A stretch of DNA of 64,000 nucleotides. Source: Brachypodium distachyon (Eukaryota > Streptophyta > Magnoliopsida > Poales > Poaceae). Position 1 is the stretch's first letter. Each line of letters starts with the position of its first letter. The notes under the pieces are model-generated. The model was not told the origin of the DNA, did not search any database, and saw only the letters and a program-made list of their open reading frames with translations. The position numbers were made by a program, and so were the translations under genes. Positions 54,301 through 64,000 of the stretch are shown here, piece by piece. The DNA is taken from positions 21,938,501 to 22,002,500 of the forward strand of contig NC_016132.3 of NCBI RefSeq assembly GCF_000005505.3. Reading direction: 5' to 3'.

Positions 54301-56698
54301 CATTTTCAAGACATGAAAGTCACTTGCTGTGAATTCCTTTTTTTGCACCAGGGATTTCACAAATCCATCATTACCTACAGAACAACGTCCAAGGTCCTCT
54401 CAGGTTGAGCGATTCTCTGCCATCTGACTTGTTATACGGACATATTAATGCTCTAAAGCTAAACAGTTTTTTTTTATTGGAACAGCAAGGTTATCCAGAT
54501 CCCGGTGGTCTCTATGCCTTCCAACAACCTGGAGGTAGCATTTAACTACATGCTTTATTGTGGTTTAAATTGATAACCGATTGTTGATCATTGAAAAATG
54601 TCTTAATTTACTTTCCTTTTTGGTGTACAGCTCCATACGCACAGGTCGGTGTTTGGTTGTCTTCAAATGGTGTTCTCTGTTTAATTTGCAGAAAAAATTA
54701 TTAGCTGTATATACATGTTTACTACTTGTACTACTTGTCACATCTTGTTTAAGTAAGTAACCCTGGGAGTTCTCATGCAAAAGCATTTGCTTTTGGTTCA
54801 TAACAGATGGGAAGAGCTGCGATGATTGCAGCTGCATTTGGTGGAACATTACCGCCTGGAGTGACTGGTACCAATGAACGGTGCACATTGATAGTCAGTA
54901 ATTTGAACACAGATGTAAGTTCTCACCTGTTTTGAACCTTTGTAGGCTCCTTTCTTACCTTCATCACTTAGCTTAAGGTAGTGCAAGGAAGTTGGTTCTT
55001 TGTGCCTGGATTTCTAATCCTTTGCTCTTCAAGGGTTAATGGGCACTTTGGTCCCTGAAGTTTTAAGGTCGCCTTTGTTCTTTATGTTTTGAAAGGCCAA
55101 CTAGATCCTTATGTTTTTAGACTTTGGGCCTAAGGACCTAATCCCAGTTGACATGCTGTCAACTAGACTAGCTGGATGTTAAGAAGTTACTTATTATGAT
55201 CAAGCTAACGTAAAAAGGTGTGGATGTTGGTGAGATGCTCTATCTTGAACTCTTGATCTAGTTGATCCAATCTCAGGAAGTATTAGCTCATTGGAACACA
55301 TGGGCAAAATAGGTTACTCTGTTATGTTTGGTTCATGACCAACATTAACCCACACCGATGGTCATGACCGAATTCTGGATTTTGCTTGGATGGTTACCAA
55401 AATTTTGGTATGTCTATTCCCCTTAGCTAACTCTTCATTTTTCTTGCCAACATTGGCCAAAACGTGGGCAACCAAAACCTTAACCAAAATATTGGCTAGA
55501 CAAATTTTCAGTGGTTTGTACTTGGGCTTAAATCAAACACACCCTTCGCCTCTCTGATTATGTAAAGAAAACATGGTTGTTGGGTCCTACTCAGCTTTTG
55601 TGTATTCTTACACTGTTAGCAAGGGTTGAAACTAGAAGTCTTTTGCCCCTCTGGGGTCCCAGTGCTTTGTTAGTTGGTATTTGTTTGTCTTGAAGCTAGA
55701 GTACAGGAGGCAGAGTGAACGCTGGTGAGATCCTTTGTTTTGGTCTAGTTGCACCGAGTTTTGAATTGTTGGTTCGCTTGATAAAAGTAGTATTTTCAGC
55801 ATGTTATGTCTTTTAAAGTTGAATCGTCATGGATCTTTCTTTTCCTCTAAAGTATCAGACTGACCAGTAAACAAAATTTCCGGAATAAATGTGATCATTA
55901 ATTCCCTTCAAAAGAGTATTCTACAGTAGTGGAGCCAACTTATAGGGTGTTAAGTGTTTCTTAAGATTTTTATGCCGAGGTTATAAAGCCTAAATATTCA
56001 CCTTTCATTGTTGATCTCTGTGCAGAAAATCAATGAGGATAAGCTTTTCAATCTCTTCTCTTTATATGGGAACATAGTTCGAATCAAGGTACTGCGCAAC
56101 AAACCAGATCATGCCCTCGTAGAAATGGCTGATGGGTTTCAGGCTGAGCTAGCTGTGCATTATCTGAAGGTACGTGCACTTTTGCTGGCATCAATGTATC
56201 AGATTTCTCTGTTCATTTTGTCTGTATTAAGCCTTATTTTTGGCAACTACACATGTATGTTTGCTACCTCTTACATTCGTGATGCCGCTCCCTCTTTTTT
56301 CCCCACAGGGGGCAATGCTATTTGGGAACAAGCTGGAAGTTAACTACTCAAAGTACCCCACTATAACACCTGCCCCTGACGCACATGAATACACGAATTC
56401 AAGCCTTAACAGGTTCAATAGCAATGTGGTCAAGAACTACCGACATTGCTGTGCTCCGACCAAGATGATCCACATTTCTGCCCTCCCACAAGATATATCT
56501 GAGGACACAATCCTTACTCATGTGTCTGAACACGGTTCTGTTGTCGGCACAAAGCTGTTCGAGGTGAACGGCAAGAGGCAGGCTCTCGTCTTGTTTGAGA
56601 CCGAAGAGGAGGCTACGGAGGCCCTTGTATCGAAACATGCAAGCTCGCTGGAGGGAAATACCATCCGGATCTCGTTCTCCCAGATGCAGAGTATATAG
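51336..56698 (+). CDS. Polypyrimidine tract-binding protein homologue (PTB3-like), 14 exons
   Basis: Exons: 51336-51392, 51558-51629, 51726-51802, 52133-52214, 52918-53050, 53820-53884, 53962-54011, 54105-54146, 54352-54403, 54486-54534, 54631-54644 (14 nt), 54807-54914, 56026-56169, 56309-56698. They sum to 1335 nt (444 residues) with consensus borders and no frame break. Four RRM domains are visible: from KVIHIRNVG (residue 6), from RILLATIHHMI (about 100), from CTLIVSNLNTD (257) and from KMIHISALPQDIS (about 367). A glycine/proline-rich linker joins RRM2 and RRM3. Plant PTB proteins bind pyrimidine-rich RNA, regulate alternative splicing and can move between nucleus and cytoplasm. The length is close to the known plant PTB3 class (about 430 residues). 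Confidence 0.95.
53471..53704. mobile_element. Stowaway-type MITE (234 bp) in PTB intron 5
   Basis: CTCCGTTTCATAATATCAGG at the left pairs with CTTATATTATGAAATGGAGGGAG at the right; inner GGGTTTAACCAA and TTGGTCAAACCC also pair. It is inside the intron 53051-53819. Confidence 0.8.
54631..54644 (+). other. 14-nt microexon of the PTB gene
   Basis: CTCCATACGCACAG lies between a TGTACAG acceptor and a GTCGGT donor. Together with the last base of exon 10 it encodes A-P-Y-A-Q and keeps the frame into exon 12. Skipping it would shift the frame. Confidence 0.8.
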
Positions 56699-57443
56699 GA
56701 ACACCTTTCCAGGGGTAGACCAGCTTTTTTTAGGAAGTGTTGAGCCCTAAGATGTGAATTCCGTGCTCTGTTTCTCCCAGAATGCCTGTGGCCTTGACAT
56801 TGGGGCCTGGCCACCATAGGGGTTTTATGTGGACCGGTTTTATGCTCCCTTTTTTCTCATTTCGGTTTTATGTAACCAAAGGATTTTACTGCGTGTTGTG
56901 CTGTTATGACTTGTGAGCTAAAGAGAGTGACCGCACGCTCAACTGTGGTGCGGTACAAATCATTCCAGCTTGTTAAAATGATGGTTTTGTTCGTGTGGTT
57001 GGTTGATTCACTTTTCGTGTGGCATTTGTTTTTCATTCTGGTCTCACTAGGGTGATATGGTGAGACGACATTGGTCTGGCGATCCTAAGGGCCACTTTAA
57101 TTCAAAGAATATTTTTGGAAATTTGATTCGTAGAGGATTCAGTTGGAAAGATTTCATATTTAGGGCTCATTCGGTAAGTAATTGTCTCGTCTCATTCGTG
57201 TGGAAAAAAGAGATTGGACATACTGTTTATTTTTTCTTTAAAACATAGTAAATAATAAATTCCTAAGAAATCATGTTTCTAGTTTCCTGCAAAACGAATG
57301 CAACTGCAATGAACTTTTCTATGGAACAATCTTTTAGATTTTCTACGAACGAAAAAACTTTAACTTAATGAGCCCTTAAGTGTTTTGAGATCTTGTGAAC
57401 CAGAGACTCTAAGTATTTCTTTTGTTATAATGATAAGATTTGA

Positions 57444-57641
57444 GTGAAGTTCATTTGCTTTCGCTAAAATTGATCAGTGCGCACAATTTAGTCCACGTAG
57501 TTCTCTTAAGCCTCAAAATAAGGTGCTTGAACTTGTTCAGCTCAGACAGGCTGGTGACTGTGGTGAAGTTCATTTGCTATCACTAAAATTGATCAGTGTG
57601 CACAATTTAGTCCACGTGGTTCTCTTGAGCCTCAAAATAAG
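57444..57641. repeat. Direct repeat, 2 x 79 bp, 119-bp period
   Basis: GTGAAGTTCATTTGCT begins copies at 57444 and 57563. Each runs to CCTCAAAATAAG (57522 and 57641), with about six differences. Confidence 0.82.
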
Positions 57642-57803
57642 TTATCATTTTGAGGTCTCAGAAGTGCAGTGACCACGCTGTATCCATCGAAACGCGAGAA
57701 TTTTCGCAATATGTCAACATGCCATCGATTATTGACAAAAAAATCAAAGTGGAGGCAGCAAACTGGGTGACTGCAGGCGCTCATCATCTAGGTAATGTGA
57801 TTA

Positions 57804-57840
57804 CCCCCCCCCCCCCCCCACCCCCCACCCCCCACCCCCC
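57804..57840. repeat. Poly(C)/(C6A) tract
   Basis: A run of about 15 C is followed by C6A-type repeats. Such tracts are prone to length errors in sequencing and assembly. Confidence 0.85.
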
Positions 57841-58175
57841 ACCACACAGGGCTAGGGGAAATTTCCAAGGGTTTCTTTATGGCAGGGCCAGGGGTAGTAT
57901 GTTGGGCTATCTTCATATCTAGGAACGGATCATATTTTGACAAGAAATCTCTTCGAACTCCATAATCTACTATATTTATGGTGTGCTCGTTTGTTAACTG
58001 TTGGGCAGGGTTTCTAAGTTCTAGATGCAATGTTAGCATACGGCGATGAGGAATGGAGTTGCATTGCTGTTGCAGAAGACTATGAGGTGTGCCGAACTCT
58101 CATGCTCCGGTCTTCTTCATGTATCCCAATCACAATCATAGTGTGTTGCTTCAATTGGAAAGTGGGTTTTTTATA

Positions 58176-58299
58176 CTCCCTCCGTCCAACAAAGGATGTC
58201 TCAAGTTTGACTAAATTTGAATGCATCTATACACTAAGTCATGTCTACATACATCTAAATTTTGACAAACTTGAGACATCTTTTGTTGGACGAAGGAAG
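58176..58299. mobile_element. Stowaway-type MITE (124 bp)
   Basis: The ends CTCCCTCCGTCCAACAAAGG and CTTTTGTTGGACGAAGGAAG are complements and TA flanks both sides. The internal sequence (TCTCAAGTTTG and CAAACTTGAGA) is also paired. This type is common in pooid grasses. Confidence 0.87.
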
Positions 58300-59613
58300 T
58301 ATTTCTTTTAGATGAATGAATAGTTTTTCTTGTGATCCGGTCAGTTTTTCTAGATTTCCGGCAAATCCCTTGGGATATGTTCGGCTTTCATGTTCATTGG
58401 TGTGGTTTCAAATCCGACTCTTACGATTTACGGTTCTCATCTTTGGCTCACAGCCTACTACAACAAGCTGTCCTTTGTCAATGCTCGGTTCCAGTAATGG
58501 CAGGGCGAGGACGATGGCCCGCTTTTGGCTCGTTCTAGTCTATGTCGTCCATTAGGTACTTTTAGGGCAATTTGTACTTCTGTTGATGATTATTAATAAA
58601 TCGGTGGGCCTTTTTGCAAAAAAAAAGTAGTTTTAAGCTACAATTGTATTTTTGTTCTACACATGGACACATAAAAATCAGATACCAAGTGAACGCCACA
58701 ATCCCCGGGGAATTGAACATCACAAATTCACAATGAAAATCTCTACTTAATCTATGAAACACCTACTCTCTTTTTTTTAGAACACAGTACAAACGCAGAC
58801 GCTCACAACACGCGCATACACTCATCCCTACGAACGCACACGCACACCCTACCCATATGAGCACCTCCGAAACACTGAGCCGGCAGTTATTTCAATAAAA
58901 TAGAAATCTCACCAACCGATAAGACGTGCAGGAATAAGAAATGATACAGTTTAGTTTTTTATTAGCCTGTGTTATCATGTTCTATTGGGAACCAGCTATT
59001 TTGGGTCTTCCTCCCAGGAAGGAAGATGTCACAAATGCTGCCAAAAAAAAGGTGTCTCAAATGAGAGGTGGAAAAACAATAGTGCAAAAAAAAAAACTTT
59101 TGCTTAGTGGAGTGGAAAAAATACTTTTTCTTTTCTTTTGGAAGCAACAAAATGCAAAAGGCATCCCGTCTCAGCCGAAGTTAGTACACAGTAGTGATCT
59201 AATGCGAGTAAGAGCTAAACACTGGAATACATTTGGTGCGTGTGCAGCGTGTATAAGAACTGACAAGACCATTCTAATTATCTAAGCAAACCACCACAAG
59301 TAAGAAAAAGGGTGCGGTGCACGATGATTGTCAACACCCACTTTTGATTTCTGACACACCTAATAATCTACAAAGGCTTATTGTTTCATCAGTCTTTGTG
59401 TCGTTCCAGCTTCTAATTTACAGATTATACATAACATGCAGAGCATGGTTCACGACTTTGCCTCTCCTGCAACTGTTGGCAAAACCTACAAAGGCTGAAT
59501 GCGAATATCAGTGCACGCTCAATTCAAAGGCCTGACTGAAGTTTACTGGAAGGCTGGGGATAGGTTAAGCCCTGATTGCAGCTGCAGATTGTACCTGATA
59601 TTGTTTTTAAGTC

Positions 59614-62600
59614 TCATGCAGTCATCATTCTGTTTAACCGCGTACTCTGGATCTTATGAGGGGCTGGCCCTAGCGATGTAATCACCTGTGGCATGGTCAT
59701 TCCTCCAGAAACAATTATTTCTGTACACAAAGCATAATAGCAGAAGTATAATATTAGAAAATCAGATGATACATGAAGAAATGCTATTCAACGGAGTTGT
59801 TATAGGAGAGCTCAATCATTCTCTTTTGTACAGGATAGTGGAAAGTACATAGCACATTAAAGGTTGATAGTCAAATAACTAACCTATTCCTTCTCGAATG
59901 GACAGGTTGGGCCTTATAATTTCCTCAGAGTTCACAAGAAAGATATCACCAATATATAGATGGTTGGTTGGCACATAGACACTACAAAGCTCTTCATCAC
60001 CTTTGTCAGTCTGCAAATCAATTGTAGATGGTCATCTTGGAATTCAACAATAACAAAGTACATCAATACAAAATTAATGTGGCAAGCATGTGGATGTACG
60101 CAACTAGGCATCACATAGTTCATCGCCTCTGTCAATGTGAACTCTGGGCAAGTTTGGTCATGACTCATAGTGCCTTTCCACAACTAACCTAGGGCAGATT
60201 GTGGCTGCCACAAAAAGTGTAGCTGGACAAATAGCATGTTTGGTTGGTAGCCCTACCTTGAGTCCTTGACACACCTTTTCTACTAAATAGTGGCAAGCCA
60301 CAAAAAGTGTGCGAAGAAATTGCCTGCCACAAGTTAGATAACATTTGGCAGAAGTATGAATCTACGACATGTGGGACAGGCTGATAAGGAAGTGTTGAAT
60401 GTCACAGTTGTAGCAGTCAAACAAACAGCAGCCTAACTGAGCTGCCACACCTGTGGCAAAGTTCGGCGGTGTGGGTATGAACCAAACACGCCCACAATGG
60501 CCACCACAAGTGTGGCAAGATTTGACAAGAAAATGACCCGATGATACGTGGACCATATGATTAGGAAAGACGGGCAATATGTTTTTCTTTGTATTTTTGT
60601 TTGTTATTGGTCGTTAAGATATGAGATGCCCTTTGGGTGTCTTTTCTGAAAAAAAAAAAAGGTAAGTGTGGCAATGAACCAAACACATGTCTAAGATGTT
60701 GTGGCATGACTAAGGTTACATGTGGCAACCTTAGGCTATGAACCAAACATGCCCTCTGAACAGAACAACAGATAACAAGAATGGATCAAATATGGGTCTC
60801 TTGACTCTCTGTAACAGCTGTTCCTAATGTAACTTGATAAATAGAATTTTTCATCATTTTCTAGAAGTTGGTGTCAGGAGATATGCGACTTGTATTTCCT
60901 GTAGCCTGTAGCCCAAGGGCCAGTACATATACACGCACAGGTGTGGTAATTATGCAGGAAACCCTTATACAATGGGGAAAATACACAACAAATATATGAA
61001 AGCTGTATACACTCTCACAGTTAGGACCTAAAGTTCCAAAGATTTTGGTATCTCTTCAGATTGGTTGGACAAGTTTAGTTTGACCTTATTTAAGTTACCA
61101 GTAAACATTCTCTGAGATGGAGCCAAAATAGTTTATTCTTGGACCTTAATCTAACGTGTAAAGCCCCTATTGCCCATAACCTGAAGCCAGCTCTAGCTGG
61201 CCTCAGGACTGACGCAACAAATTGTCGTAAACATCTCAGAGACCGATTTAACAAGCTATAAGGTGGCTGACAAGATAAGCCCAAGTCTAAGAGTGCAAGA
61301 CCTAATCTTCAACTATTTTTGGTGGATCTTTGCATATTTGAAACTAAAAGGGGCTTGGGTGTCGCAAATCAAGACTAAATGCTGCCACTTACCTAAAATT
61401 AAGGGAACTATTTCAGGAATGAGGTAACACAGAGAAAAGAGCACAAAAATATGATAGATGAATCATTTGCGTAGCTTACAAGAATCATCAAAAAAATATC
61501 CTTGAAATCATATTAATGGAGAAACTATCTAGAATGAAGCATTCAAAAGTCACCATCTACTCGATGAAGCCATCTGTAGCAACTGATATGTATAAGCAAC
61601 TACCTGAAGAATCATGGTCGATGTTATGAATCCAAACGCGTATTCACCAACCCGGGGATGGCTAATTATCGCCACCTCTTTAAATGCTGCTGTATTTTGA
61701 TCTGTCAAATGGAAAATACATTATAAGAATTTATCTTGGTCAAACAGAATTTCAAGGAAGTTTATAGAATTTAAATGATACCAATTCGTCAATATTATGG
61801 AAACACAAAAAATAGTGAATAGGAACATGGTTTTGCCACATGATTCAAGGTCATGTGACATGTGGTTATCCTGCTGACTACTCCCTCCGATCCTAAATTG
61901 TTGTCGAAATATTACATGTATCTAGACGCTTTTTAAGAATAGATACATCCATATTTGGGCAAATTTGAGTCAAGAATTTAGGATCAGAGGGAGTACATAA
62001 GCTCATGTAACTTCAGAAATGAACTCGTGGCCTATGGATTGTGTTAAACTCTTTATGAAGTGCTAGTACTTCTGTACTTGTGAAGTTTTACCCAATTAAA
62101 ATAGAAGTCATGCACTGACAATATTTTTGAAGGACCAGTCTTGCACTGACAATGAAATTATAAATGACAGAATTAAGAAAAGAACGAATATAGATGTTCA
62201 ATATTCCGGAGCACGTAGAGTTGTAGATGAGCATGAATTACCTGGTGAAACAGCAGTGCTCACTTGCTTTGATGCTGAATATATGTGCCTTACAAATGGC
62301 ATCTTCTTTATAAACCATTCTCCAACCCAGAAGACAGTTGAGCCCACCCATGAAGACACAAAAATTCCAACAATAAATATGAATACCAAGGAAGTCACAA
62401 ACCCAAGGCCTGAAATAAATAAAAATTACAGTACTCAGCACTGAACAAACCATGCAATTTTGTCGGCAGATTCAAGCAGCATTGGACGGATTTTCATTTT
62501 TCAATAAACCGAGGCAGCAGCTGCTTTATGTACTCAACGATTTCAAAGGATCTCAGCTACTGGCACCATTAGGAGCTTAATACCAATTTTTTATCGAACA

Positions 62601-63120
62601 AACAAAGAGAGCAGTAAAACCTAAATAACCTCACCATCGCCATTAAAAAACACACCAACTTCTCTTTAAACTCAATTTTGCATTTGTTAGTTCCTTTTAG
62701 ACATTAAAATCTTGGTCAAATACAAGCAATGATCCAATTAAAAAAAAAAGTAGGCTACTTACAACCTCTACCACTAAAACATACAAAAGGAGTAAATATA
62801 CATATTACCATATATGTAATACTGCATTTTTAGCATAACTAGCAAGTGGCAAGACCAAGTATTTGTGAAACAATTACCAAATATGTCGACTCCAAGTTTT
62901 GCATAGAGTGGACTGAAGAAGCCATCAAAAAATCGAATAAACCACCATGTAATGAAGAATGTAACAGCAATAGGGAAAATAACTACACTGCAAACAAAAG
63001 GAGGATATTAGGGAAGGATAATTCATAGGTCTTGCAATATCAACAAATTTCTTCTTTTGAAACATACCATCCAGTCATAAATTTTCTTGACACCCAGCTT
63101 TGAAGAACAGCAAAGCATGC
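59614..63120 (-). CDS. LIKE-COV (DUF502) membrane protein, 5'-partial, 6 exons in window
   Basis: Exons on the minus strand: 63120-63068, 62987-62878, 62409-62242, 61701-61604, 60010-59884 and 59720-59614 (stop TGA 59614-59616). They make 663 nt, 220 residues, in frame with GT..AG borders. The N-terminal exon(s) lie to the right of the window. Visible motifs are VSRKFMTGCVVIFPIAVTF and ITWWFIRFFDGFFSPLYAK (first membrane region), TSLVFIFIVGIFVSSWVGST (second), then GEWFIKKMPFVRHIYSASK, HPRVGEYAFGFITS, CSVYVPTNHLYIGDI and SGGMTMPQVI, all hallmarks of the COV1/LIKE-COV family. COV1-type proteins are Golgi/TGN-located membrane proteins linked to vacuolar sorting and vascular patterning in Arabidopsis. 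Confidence 0.93.
60233..60753. mobile_element. Inverted-repeat element (about 520 bp) in a LIKE-COV intron
   Basis: GCATGTTTGGTT at 60234-60245 pairs with AACCAAACATGC at 60741-60752, and GTAGCCCTACC faces GGCTATG. Inner copies of ATGAACCAAACAC suggest degenerate subterminal repeats. Inside the intron 60011-61603. Confidence 0.55.
61881..61993. mobile_element. Stowaway-type MITE (113 bp) in a LIKE-COV intron
   Basis: CTCCCTCCGATCCTAAATTG and TAGGATCAGAGGGAG are complements, with TA flanks at 61879-61880 and 61994-61995. In the intron 61702-62241. Confidence 0.87.
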
Positions 63121-64000
63121 CTATTGAAGTGTAGCAGGTTAATCATGAAATTACGGGTTTAAAAAAATCTAGCATATGAAGTAGCTCATTTTGGTAAAAT
63201 GAAAAGTAAAACAATAACATAATATAACATTATTGGTTGGTGGGTCCAAGTGTTGTTTACTTTGCTTAAACTTTTTTCTCTAGTACCTAAATGACTTTAA
63301 AATAACCGATGGTTTATTACATAAAAACTCAATATGGAAAATATGACCAGATTGCCAAAATATTTAACCAACATGATTCTTCAGTGAATGGTGTAAAATT
63401 CCAGTCACTCCAATGAATTTGGGTTTCAAAAGACCACCACTGATGGGCAGTTAACTAATTGTAGTTCTCAAAGTCCTATTGTTAGATGTGTATCCTCTTA
63501 ACAAAATGGTAGCCTCTTGGGCTAGTACTCGTATCGTATGCATTCGCTATTTATGAGAAAAATAAATGTGCTTACTGCATGTTCAAAATCAAGATCAAGC
63601 CAAGCACATAGCACTGGCAGATGTTATAGGAGATCAACTAGACGAGCCGAGACCCATCGAAACTTTAAATTTGTATGCAGTACACAGCAATGTATGGTTT
63701 AGCTGTAGGACAATTAAAGCCCCCCGTTTAAAATCAGTGACTAAATCCGCTCAGAAGTCAGAACTTGGCAGAGATCAGTCTACAGTGTAGCAGATGATAA
63801 TTTTGCCAGGTAAAAAAAATTCTACACATGCATCATGAACAGGAGGTTTCTCAAACACAAGCATCTGCTGGGCACGAGCTGGAGCTTTGCAATAGCACAA
63901 GTATCTTAGCCTCCAATAGGATCAACACTGATGCACTCACAATGCAACCATCAAACCCTCAATTAGACCGAGGTCAGGCCAGGTCAACCCTTCCAGACAA
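63121..64000 (-). other. 5' intron of the LIKE-COV gene (presumed)
   Basis: No exon with the expected charged N-terminal sequence of the family is seen on the minus strand. The stretch is therefore read as an intron preceding exon 63120-63068, whose first codon starts in phase 0. Confidence 0.5.

Larger units (their letters stand above)
56699..59613. other. Region between the convergent PTB and LIKE-COV genes
   Basis: It contains the 3' untranslated regions of two convergently transcribed genes, a 119-bp-period duplication (57444-57641), a C-rich tract (57804-57840) and a Stowaway MITE (58176-58299). No further gene is supported. Confidence 0.5.

Noticed and set aside
57650..57922. 90-codon frame with a proline run
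   Set aside because: The proline run is the poly(C) tract; no other support.
1..64000. tRNA, rRNA or microRNA-like genes
   Set aside because: No cloverleaf with conserved A and B boxes and no rRNA sequence recognised; long inverted repeats found are MITEs.

Overview
The window is nuclear DNA from a grass (Poaceae). The genes have many introns with GT..AG borders, and the GC-rich first exons, the frequent TA-flanked Stowaway-type MITEs and the nested LTR retrotransposons all fit a grass. The MITE termini look pooid-like, but species cannot be fixed from sequence alone.

Positions 1 to about 36450 are a retrotransposon nest with no host gene that I can recognise. The oldest layer is a decayed Ty1/copia element on the minus strand. 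Its gag and 5' LTR lie at 34184-36450, and its integrase, RNase H and 3' LTR remnant lie at 4486-6047. A plus-strand Ty3/gypsy element (D, cut by the left edge) ends at 4485 inside the copia 3' LTR. Two minus-strand gypsy elements of one family (C, 6048-18186, and A, 18187-34183) split the copia body. They appear to have recombined with each other and now share a truncated middle LTR at 17999-18186. A fourth minus-strand gypsy element of a related family (B, 20047-31299) sits inside A, with a 5-bp duplication ACGCT on each side. All coding regions of these elements carry stops, frameshifts or deletions.

The four gypsy elements share one layout: gag-protease-RT-RNase H-integrase on one strand and, between integrase and the 3' LTR, an extra gene on the opposite strand. 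That antisense gene encodes a protein of the plant 'putative gypsy-type transposon' domain family followed, in C and D, by a long coiled coil. It has short introns (about 59-80 nt) at comparable places, and in C and A its own TATA-like box about 105 nt before the ATG. This is the most interesting repeated structure in the window.

Positions 36450-64000 are AT-richer, gene-bearing DNA with five host genes: a group A bZIP transcription factor (minus, 4 exons), a YIP1-family Golgi/TGN membrane protein (plus, 3 exons), a small protein of unknown function (plus), a polypyrimidine tract-binding protein homologue (plus, 14 exons including a 14-nt microexon) and a LIKE-COV/DUF502 membrane protein (minus, 5' end beyond the right edge). 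The exon chains given were assembled by hand from reading frames and splice consensus; each joins without a frame break. Many MITEs lie in introns and between genes. A perfect 26-bp GC-rich palindrome lies in the presumed 5' leader of the PTB gene.
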